From: an uncultured Chlorobiaceae bacterium
GTDB lineage: Bacteria > Bacteroidota > Chlorobiia > Chlorobiales > Chlorobiaceae
Direction: 5' to 3'
Length of the DNA stretch: 64,000 nt
Assembly (NCBI GenBank): GCA_903843305.1
Contig: CAIMPI010000031.1
Span: 54,470 to 118,469, forward strand
The translations under genes and the position numbers were made by a program. The notes beneath the pieces were generated by a model, which was not told where the DNA came from, did not search any database, and saw only the letters and a list, made by a program, of their open reading frames with translations. This document shows, piece by piece, positions 26,672-35,814 of this stretch (positions are counted from its first letter, which is position 1; the number at the start of each line of letters is the position of its first letter).

Positions 26672-27324
26672 CAGATATGGTATTCGATGTTATCGATCAA
26701 TCCCGCTTTTATGGCATACATAAGCAGTTCAGGACTACTTGATACGCCAAGCTTTCTAAAAATATTTTTTCTGTGCGTCATCACGGTATGAAAACTGATG
26801 TGTTTTTTTGCCGCAATTTCTTTTGTTGACAGCCCACCTGAAATCAAACGAACTATTTCGATTTCTGAAGTGGTAAGGATACTGGCATCTTCCAAAGGTG
26901 TCTCCTTTTTCAGGAGAATATCCAGCACATCTCCTGAATAATATTTTTTCCCTTTCAAGGCAGCATCAATGGCGTGAAAAATCTCTTCACGATCATCAGT
27001 TTTTAATACGATGTTTTGAATGCCAATATCATTTAACTCTTTTATTATGATGTTATTTATTGAATTGGTCAATACAATGATTCCTGTTTTCGGATGCTGT
27101 TTCTTCAAGTTTCCGAGTTCGCTGATTGAGTCAAAATCGAACAGGATATAATCGGTGATAATGAGCGAGATTGTTTCTTTTTGCAGATACTGTTCCAGGC
27201 CTGCTTTGGTCGATACCGTATAGAACGACTCGTAGAGCGGTTTTAACATTGACTGAAGTGCCTCGTTGGTCAAAAACTGTGTATCAGCAAGTACAACAGA
27301 AATGTTCTTGTATTCATTTTTCAT
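26671..27324 (-). CDS. NarL/FixJ-type response regulator
   Basis: 217 residues. A receiver domain at 1-125 keeps the phospho-acceptor aspartate (LIITDYILFD), the threonine (IVLTNS) and the lysine (IVLKTDD); a LuxR-type helix-turn-helix at ~150-210 reads LTTSEIEIVRLISGGLSTKE and ISFHTVMTHRKNIFRKLG. No histidine kinase is nearby, so it is an orphan in the middle of a metabolic operon. It likely tunes the sulfur genes around it. Only 2 bp separate it from the sulfhydrylase gene. Confidence 0.88.
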   Translation of the reverse strand: MKNEYKNISVVLADTQFLTNEALQSMLKPLYESFYTVSTKAGLEQYLQKETISLIITDYILFDFDSISELGNLKKQHPKTGIIVLTNSINNIIIKELNDIGIQNIVLKTDDREEIFHAIDAALKGKKYYSGDVLDILLKKETPLEDASILTTSEIEIVRLISGGLSTKEIAAKKHISFHTVMTHRKNIFRKLGVSSSPELLMYAIKAGLIDNIEYHI

Positions 27325-27326
27325 GG

Positions 27327-28628
27327 TTACGATTTTGTTGCCACTCTCTGAAGCGCCTCGTCGAGGGCCTCGATCAGGTCGTCAGGATGTTCGAGACCGA
27401 CGGATAGTCTGATCAGGTCGGGAGAAAGACCGCTCTGCAGTTGTTGTTCTTCGGTCAACTGGCTGTGCGAGGTGCTTGCCGGATGGAGGATCAGGCTTTT
27501 GGCGTCGCCGACGTTTGCCAAGTGTGAGAAAAGTTTGATGTTGTCGATAATCTCCACGGCAGCATCGTAACCACCTTTCACTCCAAAGACAACCATGCCG
27601 CCAAACCCGTTCTTCAAATCTTTTGAAGCTTTAGGATAGGATGGGTCGTTTTTCAGACCAGGATAACGAACCCATGCAACTCCGGTATGCTTTGAAAGAT
27701 GTTCGGCAACTTTGAGCGCATTTTCTGAATGACGGGCCATCCGGACCGGAAGAGTTTCAATTCCTTGCAGTAATATCCATGAGTTGTCTGGCGCTATGCA
27801 GGCTCCGAGATTCCTGAGCGGCACAGTACGGAAGCGGAGGGCAAATGCAATTGGCGCAAGAGGTTCCGGCAGGTCAATAGCCCAGCGCAGTCCATGATAG
27901 TTGCTGTCTGGCTGGGTAAAGAGTGGGTGCCGCCCTCCATTCCAGTTGAAACGTCCGGCATCAGTAATAATACCTCCGATGCCAGCGCCATGCCCTCCAA
28001 GCCATTTTGTCAGGGAGTTGATCACAATGTCTGCTCCGAGGTCGATAGTTTTCAGCAGGTAAGGGGTGGTGAAGGTTGCATCGACAATCAGCGGCAAGCC
28101 GTGGCGGTGCGCAACCTCTGCAATAGCCTTGACATCAGTATAGTCGAGTACAGGGTTTCCGATGGTTTCAATAAAAAGCGCCCTGGTTTTTTCTGTAATT
28201 GCTTTTTCAAAATTTGCAGGGTCTTTCGGATCAACAAAGGTGACATTGATGCCAAGTTTTGGCAGAATAGCATCAAATTGAGTGTAGGTGCCACCGTAAA
28301 GGTTGTTGGCGGAAACAATGTTGTCTCCTGCTTCTGCAAGAGTGATGATAGTATTGAAAATTGCTGCAGTGCCCGATGCGACGGCAACCGAGGCAGCACC
28401 TCCTTCAAGCTGCGTGATCCGCTGTTCAAGGGTATCGGTAGTGGGGTTCATCAAACGGGTATAGATATTTCCAAGCTCTTTCAGTGCAAAAAGGTTTGCG
28501 GCATGTTCGGTGCTCTTGAAGAGATAGGAGGTCGTACGATAGACCGGCACTCCACGAGAAAGTGTTGCATCAACAGGTTGGCCTGCGTGAAGTGCAAGCG
28601 TTTCAAAGCGGTAGTTTGCTGAACTCAT
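27327..28628 (-). CDS. metY: O-acetylhomoserine sulfhydrylase
   Basis: 433 residues, PLP Cys/Met-metabolism family in its long MetY form: FETLALHAGQPVDATLSRG, VPVYRTTSYLF, the lysine region INSLTKWLGGHG and the tail PDLIRLSVGLEHPDDLIEAL. It converts O-acetylhomoserine and sulfide to homocysteine, giving direct sulfhydrylation. Second gene of the sulfur run, 42 bp after the DUF4395 gene. Confidence 0.9.
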   Translation of the reverse strand: MSSANYRFETLALHAGQPVDATLSRGVPVYRTTSYLFKSTEHAANLFALKELGNIYTRLMNPTTDTLEQRITQLEGGAASVAVASGTAAIFNTIITLAEAGDNIVSANNLYGGTYTQFDAILPKLGINVTFVDPKDPANFEKAITEKTRALFIETIGNPVLDYTDVKAIAEVAHRHGLPLIVDATFTTPYLLKTIDLGADIVINSLTKWLGGHGAGIGGIITDAGRFNWNGGRHPLFTQPDSNYHGLRWAIDLPEPLAPIAFALRFRTVPLRNLGACIAPDNSWILLQGIETLPVRMARHSENALKVAEHLSKHTGVAWVRYPGLKNDPSYPKASKDLKNGFGGMVVFGVKGGYDAAVEIIDNIKLFSHLANVGDAKSLILHPASTSHSQLTEEQQLQSGLSPDLIRLSVGLEHPDDLIEALDEALQRVATKS

Positions 28629-28670
28629 TGAAATACTCTCCTTTTTTATGGTGATGGTTACGATAAATTT

Positions 28671-29144
28671 TTATGCTCTTTTTTGTTCATTGATCTGCGG
28701 TGTTTTTCCAAAAAGCTTGAAGCGTTGCAGATTGAACTGATAGAACAGGAAGCAACCGAAGCAGAAGCCTGCGAGAGCTATGGAAGCGGCAACAGCAACG
28801 ACTCCTGAAAGGATCCAGCCGACAAGAGGTGCGCCTGAAAGGAACGCGATCTGGGCGCCTCCGAGCAAAATTGCGGCAATAGAGTTATTGAAGCGCATGA
28901 GTCTTGGGTCTTCAGTAGCAGCATCTTTGTTTTGTTTTGCCAAAAGGCGTGATCCAATAATAAAAATGAGGCTCCCTTGCTTGCCGAACAATACGGCTGC
29001 AATAATTATCAAAAACAGAACAAAGCTAACTATTGGTTGCTGAAAGAGGATAGCTGCAATGATGCCAATGAGCAGCACCCAGCGATTCAGTTTGACAATT
29101 GGTAACGGTATGCCTGTGCAAGTAGTTGTTGATATTGTTGACAT
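28671..29144 (-). CDS. DUF4395-type membrane protein
   Basis: 157 residues with about four hydrophobic helices (WVLLIGIIAAILFQQPIVSF, FVLFLIIIAAVLFG, then AAILLGGAQIAFLSGAP and a C-terminal GFCFGCFLFYQF with a CxxxC-like cysteine pair). It fits the DUF4395 family of small membrane proteins, often beside sulfur or thioredoxin genes. It is the first gene after the leader/terminator region, so it heads the sulfur operon. A sulfur-compound transport or redox role is possible but unproven. Confidence 0.75.
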   Translation of the reverse strand: MSTISTTTCTGIPLPIVKLNRWVLLIGIIAAILFQQPIVSFVLFLIIIAAVLFGKQGSLIFIIGSRLLAKQNKDAATEDPRLMRFNNSIAAILLGGAQIAFLSGAPLVGWILSGVVAVAASIALAGFCFGCFLFYQFNLQRFKLFGKTPQINEQKRA

Positions 29145-29191
29145 GACGGTTGGTTCTATGGCTTATTGATTGTAGGTGATTAAAATTAAAA

Positions 29192-29226
29192 ATAAAAAAA
29201 GCCGACTCTGACATTCAGGTCGGCTT
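29192..29226 (-). terminator. Intrinsic terminator in the sulfur operon leader
   Basis: On the minus strand AAGCCGAC and GTCGGCTT form a perfect 8-bp stem around a 12-nt loop, followed at once by a T run. It lies between the Cys-rich leader ORF and the DUF4395 gene, 47 bp before the latter's start, so it is placed to attenuate the whole operon. Confidence 0.8.
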
Positions 29227-29261
29227 GCAAGACTTTACGTACATTATCAATATGATATGAG

Positions 29262-29327
29262 CTACAGTCTCCTTCCCGATATCCCCGTGTCAGAATGGTT
29301 TGACCATCTGCAACAGCAACAGCTCAT
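29262..29327 (-). CDS. Cysteine-rich leader peptide (probable attenuator)
   Basis: A 21-codon ORF too short for standard annotation. It begins Met-Ser-Cys-Cys-Cys-Cys-Arg-Trp and ends Gly-Arg-Arg-Leu-stop (TAG at 29262-29264). Four consecutive cysteine codons ahead of an intrinsic terminator and a cysteine/methionine/thiazole operon is the classic layout of amino-acid attenuation: ribosome stalling when Cys-tRNA is scarce would change folding downstream. No good ribosome binding site is visible, which is common in this window. The leader is about 118 bp upstream of the first structural gene. Confidence 0.7.
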   Translation of the reverse strand: MSCCCCRWSNHSDTGISGRRL

Positions 29328-29450
29328 CGTGAAGGTTTTTGACGTTCCTGAATTCATAAGTCAACTGTTTTTCGTTACGCGTTAACGATTGTTAATCATA
29401 TTTCTGCAAATTTCCAAAAAAATGTTGCGTTTTTTAAAAATTATGCGTGT

Positions 29451-30260
29451 TCAGCTTATCCCGATAATAACGCTTGAGGCCTTGAATGCTACGCAGGCAT
29501 GGTCGCCCTCTTTCAGTGACATCTTTTCTGAACTACCATGAGTAATAACGGCGGAGATGACATTGCCGCCACCGATTTCCACATCAACTTCAGTACTGAC
29601 CGGTCCTTCGATAAGCTTGCTGATTGTGCCTGGCAGGATATTGCGTGTACTTATTTTTGCCGCGTGCAGCTCCTGGCCAATAATAATTGAGCTTGCCTTG
29701 ATGATGGCATAAGCATTCAAGCCCTCTTTCAGTCCCAGGTTATCAACGGAACCATTGGTGATAATGGCGACGATACGGCTTCCTCCATTGAGCAGAAGGA
29801 CAACTTCGGCATTGACTGCTCCCTTGATGATTTTTTCTACAGTACCTGAAAAAATGTTGCGAGCACTGATTTTCATAGCTATTCTTTTAAGAAATTGATA
29901 AAGATGATTGCTCTCCCCGAGACGATCTCCGAGATTCTCAAGAAACTTCCGATGCTCTTCCTGAACAACACGGAACTGTTCAATAACTTTTTTTCCCTCT
30001 TTGGTCAACATGGTGCCACCGCCACCTTTTCCGCCTGTTACTCGGTCAACCAGAGGTTTTGCCGAGAGGTTGTTCATCATATTGACCAGATGCCAGGCTG
30101 TCTTGTAGCTGATACCGACAGCTTTTGCAGCGCTGCTGATTGAACCGAGCTCATCGATTTTCTCCAGCAGGGCAATCCGGTCACCACCGAGAAACCTGTT
30201 TTCAGCCTTCTGAAACCAGATAGATCCGTCAAGACCGATGGTATCTTTGCTGCATTTCAC
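29451..30260 (-). CDS. modE: Molybdate-responsive regulator ModE
   Basis: 269 residues, full ModE length. The winged helix-turn-helix (residues ~25-105) shows GSISSAAKAVGISYKTAWHL and TGGKGGGGTMLTKEG. Two TOBE/Mop domains follow, starting MKISARNIFSGTVEKI (~129) and KISTRNILPGTISKLI (~204), which bind molybdate. With molybdate bound, ModE usually represses uptake genes. Five 24-bp palindromes of ModE type occur in the window. The gene is divergent from the cobA fragment and TonB receptor. Confidence 0.95.
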   Translation of the reverse strand: MKCSKDTIGLDGSIWFQKAENRFLGGDRIALLEKIDELGSISSAAKAVGISYKTAWHLVNMMNNLSAKPLVDRVTGGKGGGGTMLTKEGKKVIEQFRVVQEEHRKFLENLGDRLGESNHLYQFLKRIAMKISARNIFSGTVEKIIKGAVNAEVVLLLNGGSRIVAIITNGSVDNLGLKEGLNAYAIIKASSIIIGQELHAAKISTRNILPGTISKLIEGPVSTEVDVEIGGGNVISAVITHGSSEKMSLKEGDHACVAFKASSVIIGIS

Positions 30261-30538
30261 ACTTACCCCTGCTTTTCAGGTTATGAAAATACTCTGTTAA
30301 GATCATCTCTTCGTATGATCTTCTTATATACTTTGGAGTACCATAATATGCAATATGTTTTTTACGGTTGTACTGTCCCAATAGATTTTTTGGATGCCAG
30401 TGGGTAAGACAAAAAAGAGTTGCCAGAAGAAAAATGATGTCGCGAAAAGAAATATGTTTTCCGAAAAAAAACGTGTTAACCCTAAAACTTGCCTGACGGC
30501 TGTTTTGGTGAGTTGGTATCCCGGTGTCTTTTGGTATT

Positions 30539-30562
30539 CGTTATATAATTTAGTATATAACG
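30539..30562. promoter_or_regulatory. ModE box 1
   Basis: CGTTATAT-N8-ATATAACG, a perfect palindrome of 24 bp, the same size and core as the E. coli modA operator as I remember it. It lies 27 bp before the ATG of the cobA fragment and between this and the divergent modE gene. Confidence 0.85.
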
Positions 30563-30589
30563 AATAAATCATCAGAGACAATTACCTCT

Positions 30590-30859
30590 ATGGAAAATCA
30601 GTCACCTTGTTATCCTGTCTCGGTTGTAGGTTCCGGTACTGGAGATCCTGAACTTCTCACGGTAAAAGCAATGAAGATTTTCGGAATAGCCGATGTTCTT
30701 CTCTATGATTGCCGAGAGGCAGAGCCAGCACCTATTCGCTCCAAAACAGCGCCAAATATCAAAGAACCAGTTACGTATTTCATTGGTCAACATCTTGTTG
30801 TCAGAACTGTGCCATCCGATGTGCAGCCACGCTTGGCTATATCAGCTTCTGTTGAATGA
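30590..30859 (+). pseudogene. N-terminal fragment of a SUMT/CobA-type methyltransferase
   Basis: 89 residues. The first ~45 ([21 protein letters not shown], then ADVLLYD) match the start of uroporphyrinogen-III C-methyltransferase, normally ~250 residues. The rest (from [12 protein letters not shown]) is unlike the family and the frame stops at 30859. It looks like a deletion remnant that still sits directly behind a perfect ModE box. A short functional peptide cannot be excluded. Confidence 0.6.
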
Positions 30860-30873
30860 CTTTTTTTAATGAG

Positions 30874-30897
30874 CGCTATATATTTTAAAACATAACG
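30874..30897. promoter_or_regulatory. ModE box 2
   Basis: CGCTATAT-N8-ACATAACG, 24 bp, ends 16 bp before the ATG of the TonB receptor, so bound ModE would block transcription or initiation of that gene. Confidence 0.8.
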
Positions 30898-30913
30898 AAA
30901 CGGTTAAGATCAC

Positions 30914-32914
30914 ATGAAAAAAATCGCTCTTCTGGTATTTTTGCTTGCAGTTTCAGAGACAGCTTCTGCTGCAACCCCTTCGTCCGACCGGAACATATCT
31001 GAAACCAATATTTTTACTGTCGGTGAAATTGTGGTAACAGGGAAAAAAGAGCAGAGCAAAGACAGGGTTACTGCGGAGGAGATGGAGCTGCTTGATAAAA
31101 AAAATATTACTCAAGCAGTGAATCTGCTTCCGGGTATCTTTCAGGGCAATATTGGAGCCCGGAATGAGGGAATGATCTATGTGAGAGGTTTTGACATGCG
31201 GCAGGTTCCCCTTTATGTGGATGGCATACCGCAATATGTTCCCTACGATGGTTACGTTGACCCTAACCGCTTTACGACGTTTGATCTCTCCGAGATTACC
31301 ATTTCAAAAGGATACTCTTCAGTGCTCTATGGTCCAAATACACTTGGTGGAGCCATAAATATGGTGACTCGCAAGCCTCAGGAGAAATTTGAAGGAAAGA
31401 TGACTGGCGGGATTTCTTTCGGCAATGATCAGATCGCTTCGACATTGACATCACTGAACCTTGCGTCCAATCAGGGTAACTGGTACGTGCAGAGTTCACT
31501 CTCCAATCTTGACAGCAATTTTATGCCACTTTCAGGCTCATTTGCTGCGACAAAGAATGAGAATGGCGGTAAAAGGGATAATTCCGATACTCGGGACTTC
31601 AAGGGTTCCATCAAGGTGGGTTACACGCCGAACAGCGCCGATGAATATTCTCTATCGTTCATCAATCAAGATTCGAATAAAGGCGTTCCTGTCTATACTG
31701 GCTTCAACCCGTCAGCGGCTGTCCGGTACTGGAGATACACAGAGTGGGACAAGTCAAGCCTTTACTTTATCGGCAAGAAAGAGCTGGCCAGCAAAAGCTA
31801 TCTGAAGACACGGGCATATTATGACAAGTATTATAATGTCCTTGACAGCTACGATAACGCCACCTATACGACGCAAACCACAAAAAAGGCATTTACAAGT
31901 ATTTATGATGACAAGACATTTGGTGGATCAGTTGAATATGGGACGGAGCTTATCAGGAACAATACGCTGAAACTTGCCGTGCATGACAAGTACGATATGC
32001 ACAAAGAGTTCAATGTTGGCCAACAAGCCAAGGAGTTTGAGGATAACACACTTTCCGTTGCCATAGAAAACTCTTGGGCAGCATCGGAGAATCTGAGTGT
32101 GATTTTTGGTGTGCGCAGGGATTTCAGAAATACCATTCAGGCTGAGGATCTGCAAGGCACGACGCTTACTTCATTTGAACTGAAGGATAATGCGGCAACC
32201 AACTACCAGTTGGCAGTTGTCGCACGTCTCGATGATCGTCAGTCCGTGACGAGCTATCTGACAAGAACGACAAGGTTTCCCACACAGAAAGACCGCTACT
32301 CATACCGGTTTGGTTCCGCGCTTCCCAATCCTGCTCTCCAAGAAGAACAGAGCTGGAACTATGGTGTCGACTATAGCATAAAACCGTTTGATACCCTGAA
32401 AATCCAGGCTTCGGTCTATCAGAGCAAACTCAGTGATGTTATTCAGCAGGTTGACAATGTGGCGTATGTGAATAGTATATGGGTTTATCAGTTCCAGAAT
32501 ACAGGGAAAGCGACCTATACCGGATTCGAATGCTCCGTTGACTGGCAGCCAGTTTCATGGTTAAAGAGCTTTACAGGGTACAGCTATATCGATCGCAAGA
32601 ATGACAGCAATCCCTCTTTGCTGTTTACCGATGTGCCTCGCAACAAACTTTCAGGGTATCTCCAGTTTTTTCTTGACAAGAGCACGTGGGCAATGGTTGA
32701 GAGTGAATACAATTCAGGTCGGTACAGCACAAGTGACGGAAAATATAAAGCTGGAGCTTATGGATTGTTAAACCTGAGAGCAAGTACATCACTTCAGAAA
32801 TCGCTCTCACTGCAAGCATCTCTTGAGAACCTCTTCGATCGCAACTATCAGGTTGCAGAAGGATATCCTGAAGCTGGTCGCCAATATGTGATTTCAGCCA
32901 GTTACGCATTCTAA
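30914..32914 (+). CDS. TonB-dependent outer-membrane receptor, ModE-controlled
   Basis: 666 residues. Signal peptide (KKIALLVFLLAVSETASA), TonB box-like VGEIVVTGKK, plug domain (VNLLPGIFQGNIGARNEG, YGPNTLGGAINMVTRKP) and a beta-barrel ending in YVISASYAF with a terminal phenylalanine. It imports a large or scarce ligand across the outer membrane. Two ModE boxes upstream and the neighbouring modE suggest a molybdenum or tungsten complex as ligand. A molybdopterin-domain gene follows after 25 bp. Confidence 0.9.
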   Translation: MKKIALLVFLLAVSETASAATPSSDRNISETNIFTVGEIVVTGKKEQSKDRVTAEEMELLDKKNITQAVNLLPGIFQGNIGARNEGMIYVRGFDMRQVPLYVDGIPQYVPYDGYVDPNRFTTFDLSEITISKGYSSVLYGPNTLGGAINMVTRKPQEKFEGKMTGGISFGNDQIASTLTSLNLASNQGNWYVQSSLSNLDSNFMPLSGSFAATKNENGGKRDNSDTRDFKGSIKVGYTPNSADEYSLSFINQDSNKGVPVYTGFNPSAAVRYWRYTEWDKSSLYFIGKKELASKSYLKTRAYYDKYYNVLDSYDNATYTTQTTKKAFTSIYDDKTFGGSVEYGTELIRNNTLKLAVHDKYDMHKEFNVGQQAKEFEDNTLSVAIENSWAASENLSVIFGVRRDFRNTIQAEDLQGTTLTSFELKDNAATNYQLAVVARLDDRQSVTSYLTRTTRFPTQKDRYSYRFGSALPNPALQEEQSWNYGVDYSIKPFDTLKIQASVYQSKLSDVIQQVDNVAYVNSIWVYQFQNTGKATYTGFECSVDWQPVSWLKSFTGYSYIDRKNDSNPSLLFTDVPRNKLSGYLQFFLDKSTWAMVESEYNSGRYSTSDGKYKAGAYGLLNLRASTSLQKSLSLQASLENLFDRNYQVAEGYPEAGRQYVISASYAF

Positions 32915-32939
32915 ATAAAACTCTTACAATCAAAACAAC

Positions 32940-33509
32940 ATGGTTATGAATATAAAGGAATTAGCACTTCGCTCCACTCTTGTGCTTGCTCTTGTAGCCG
33001 GAGTTTATCCCGTTACTCTACAGGCAAAGCCCGACGGGATAACATCTGATACCGTAAAAGTCTCTGGTCTGGTAGAAAAACCGTTTACCATTACCAAGTC
33101 GAGTGTGAAACAGATGCGTGTAGCTGAACAGGGGAATACTGCGATAGTCTGCGATTCAGGCGAAACCCGTAAAACCTTGAAAACATACAAGGGAGTGCTC
33201 TTGCGCGACATTCTTGATTCGGCGAAGGTTGTGATACCCAATCCTCGTCAGCGAGGTGAATATGTTGTTCTTGTGCGTTCAACCGACAACTACAATGTTC
33301 TTTTTACATATAACGAACTCCTCTACGGCTTGGCAGGTGACAACACATGGGTGATTTTCGAAGAGAATGGCAAACCAATTGATAAGGATGGTGCCTTTGT
33401 GGTGTTTTGTGCAAACGATAAGGCAACGGGTCCGAGGCATGTCAAATGGGTGAGCGGTATCGAAGTCTCAAAAATAAACACGGAACTGCCGTGTGAGATC
33501 GGGAAGTGA
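32940..33509 (+). CDS. Exported molybdopterin-binding-domain protein
   Basis: 189 residues. A signal peptide (STLVLALVAGVYPVTLQA) precedes a domain of the sulfite-oxidase molybdopterin fold: VSGLVEKPFTITKSSVKQM, IVCDSGETRKTLKTYKGVLL with a cysteine where the cofactor ligand lies, and ATGPRHVKWVSGIEV. It is cotranscribed with the TonB receptor. Such short members may bind cofactor or serve as a metal-complex binding protein; activity is unknown. The start could also be the ATG at 32946. Confidence 0.75.
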   Translation: MVMNIKELALRSTLVLALVAGVYPVTLQAKPDGITSDTVKVSGLVEKPFTITKSSVKQMRVAEQGNTAIVCDSGETRKTLKTYKGVLLRDILDSAKVVIPNPRQRGEYVVLVRSTDNYNVLFTYNELLYGLAGDNTWVIFEENGKPIDKDGAFVVFCANDKATGPRHVKWVSGIEVSKINTELPCEIGK

Positions 33510-33689
33510 TTTATTCTAAACCTTGAAATGGCACCGATGCTCATTTCCCGAAACATTCGATTGCCTCGGTTATAGGGGCAATTGCTGCTGGTGAAGCTTT
33601 TTAAACTTGAACCACCAAGTCACTCACAACAGAACTACCACCACCTGCGAATGCCTATTAAGCATGAAGAGTGGAGGTATTAATCAACT

Positions 33690-34201
33690 TTTCATCACTT
33701 AAAGCTGCTTCATGATTGCCCGGATTTTTTCCAGAGCAAGCCGCATATCAGAATCAGCCTGAAAGCATCAAGAAGCAGATTCTGGATAAAGGAAGTTATC
33801 AGCAGGGTGATCAAATGCTTAACCAAGCATGATCTGAGAGTCTGTCCAATCTACCATTGGACACCAAGACGAATTCAGGCGCATGTGGCCATCTGTTTTA
33901 TGGCGCTGGTTTGCATCCGTCACTTATCGTACCGGGTAAAGCTGCAATATCAGCCCTTGTTACCGGAAATTATTCCCAATGAACTCGTCCATGTGCAGCA
34001 GAGCATTCTGATTCATAAAACGGTTGGCAGGCGCTATGGTATCCCGTCAAAACCAACCCTGCTTGCAAAGAAGATTTATCAAGTCATGGGTGAAAAACTC
34101 AGTTCAGTACCGTTCCTTATAGCATAGTATGATGATGTCAAATGCCTTCTCTGTAGTGCCTAAATTTTTAGGCCGTTCCTTATTTCGCATACACTTACAG
34201 G
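33690..34201 (+). mobile_element. IS1634-like element, 3' remnant
   Basis: An intact stretch at 33807-34127 encodes the transposase C-terminus (LRVCPIYHWTPRRIQAHVAI, then HVQQSILIHKTVGRRYGIPS). Just before it another frame reads PEQAAYQNQPESIKKQILDKG, a further transposase piece, so the gene is frameshifted and lacks its 5' part. The right boundary is probably near TTACAGG at 34195-34201, which echoes the CCTGTAA at the left end of the element at 63464. Confidence 0.65.
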
Positions 34202-34210
34202 GGTTTATGT

Positions 34211-34342
34211 ATGAAGTCAGAAAAGAAAAGGGATATCCTGATTAAGATTGAGCTGAACAAGCATATAATCAAGGCTGAGGCAGAAAAACTGTTGGGAATT
34301 CCCCTTAAAATATCTGCTTCGTCTGATGATGCTATAGTTTAA
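34211..34342 (+). CDS. Possible 43-residue basic ORF
   Basis: Starts KSEKKRDILIKIELNKHI after the methionine and ends SSDDAIV. Lysine-rich, no family recognised. It lies in a stretch of insertion debris and may be a gene remnant rather than a functional gene. Confidence 0.2.
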   Translation: MKSEKKRDILIKIELNKHIIKAEAEKLLGIPLKISASSDDAIV

Positions 34343-34390
34343 GCTGTTGTTTTGCCAATTTTCATGTATCATGCTCAGTTCTTAATCTTT

Positions 34391-34535
34391 ACCCAATCAC
34401 CACCAAATCATCCCTCTCCCGATCATCCGCCGGAGAAGCCTCACGTTTACCCTACCGCTAAGGATGCTTCCGCTCCAGAAACCACGCCGACGCAAACCAG
34501 TTCTTCACCGAAGCCATCTTAATATTCTTCAAATT
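34391..34535 (-). pseudogene. Degraded second copy of the terminase-like gene 3' half
   Basis: The 145 bp match the 3' half of the broken gene at 15945-16302 with scattered changes (shared ACCCAATCACCAC, CGGATGATCGG type segments and GACGCAAACCAGTTCTTCACC). No intact frame remains. This indicates a dispersed element family, now decayed. Confidence 0.6.
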
Positions 34536-34637
34536 ATGGGAAACGCCGTAATTCATCTTGTTTAATTAAGGCTATACGCGGGCTCTTGTTTATTTTATTT
34601 ATAAAAAATCACCATTTATATAAATAATTAAGGATTA

Positions 34638-34653
34638 TGTGCGCATTTGAACA
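34638..34653. promoter_or_regulatory. Candidate NifA-type upstream activator site
   Basis: TGT-N10-ACA (TGT at 34638, ACA at 34651), 218 bp before the -24 element of anfH. It fits the NifA consensus; AnfA proteins may prefer another site, so the role is uncertain. Confidence 0.35.
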
Positions 34654-34870
34654 TAAGGATAAGGTTTTGTTCGGATGCGTTCAGAGTCTGCATCATGCTT
34701 CAATGACAATAGCTCTCGGTACCGGATTTTATGTTGCTATAAAATAATTGAAGGAAAGATTATTGCTTTATGCAACTGATATAATAATAAGTTTTTATCG
34801 ATTTTTTCCGGCTTGTTGATTTGACAAAAAGCAAAAAAATATTTTTGCTTTGAGCAAGCATACCAAAACA

Positions 34871-34886
34871 TGGCACGATGTTTGCA
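34871..34886 (+). promoter_or_regulatory. Sigma-54 promoter of the anf operon
   Basis: TGGCACGATGTTTGCA is a near-perfect -24/-12 promoter (TGGCAC-N5-TTGCA). Transcription would start near 34898, about 63 bp before the anfH ATG. It requires an enhancer-binding protein, most likely the AnfA-like activator encoded at 42179-43783. Confidence 0.93.
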
Positions 34887-34936
34887 ATAAGAGTGGTGGT
34901 GAAGATTGAAGGTTGATAAGTAATGATAAAGTCTGA

Positions 34937-35791
<855 letters not shown>

Positions 35792-35814
35792 TACAAAATA
35801 AAGGAACAATAGTT

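Noticed and set aside
27894..28622. 242-codon plus-strand ORF opposite metY
   Set aside because: It is the antisense shadow of a strongly conserved PLP enzyme, and its translation is rich in Cys/Val/Arg without domain features.
34720..34800. A ModE box before anfH
   Set aside because: The AT-rich region has TATAA-like runs but no paired CG-flanked arms at 24-bp spacing. Mo control of anfH is better explained through the anfA-like gene.
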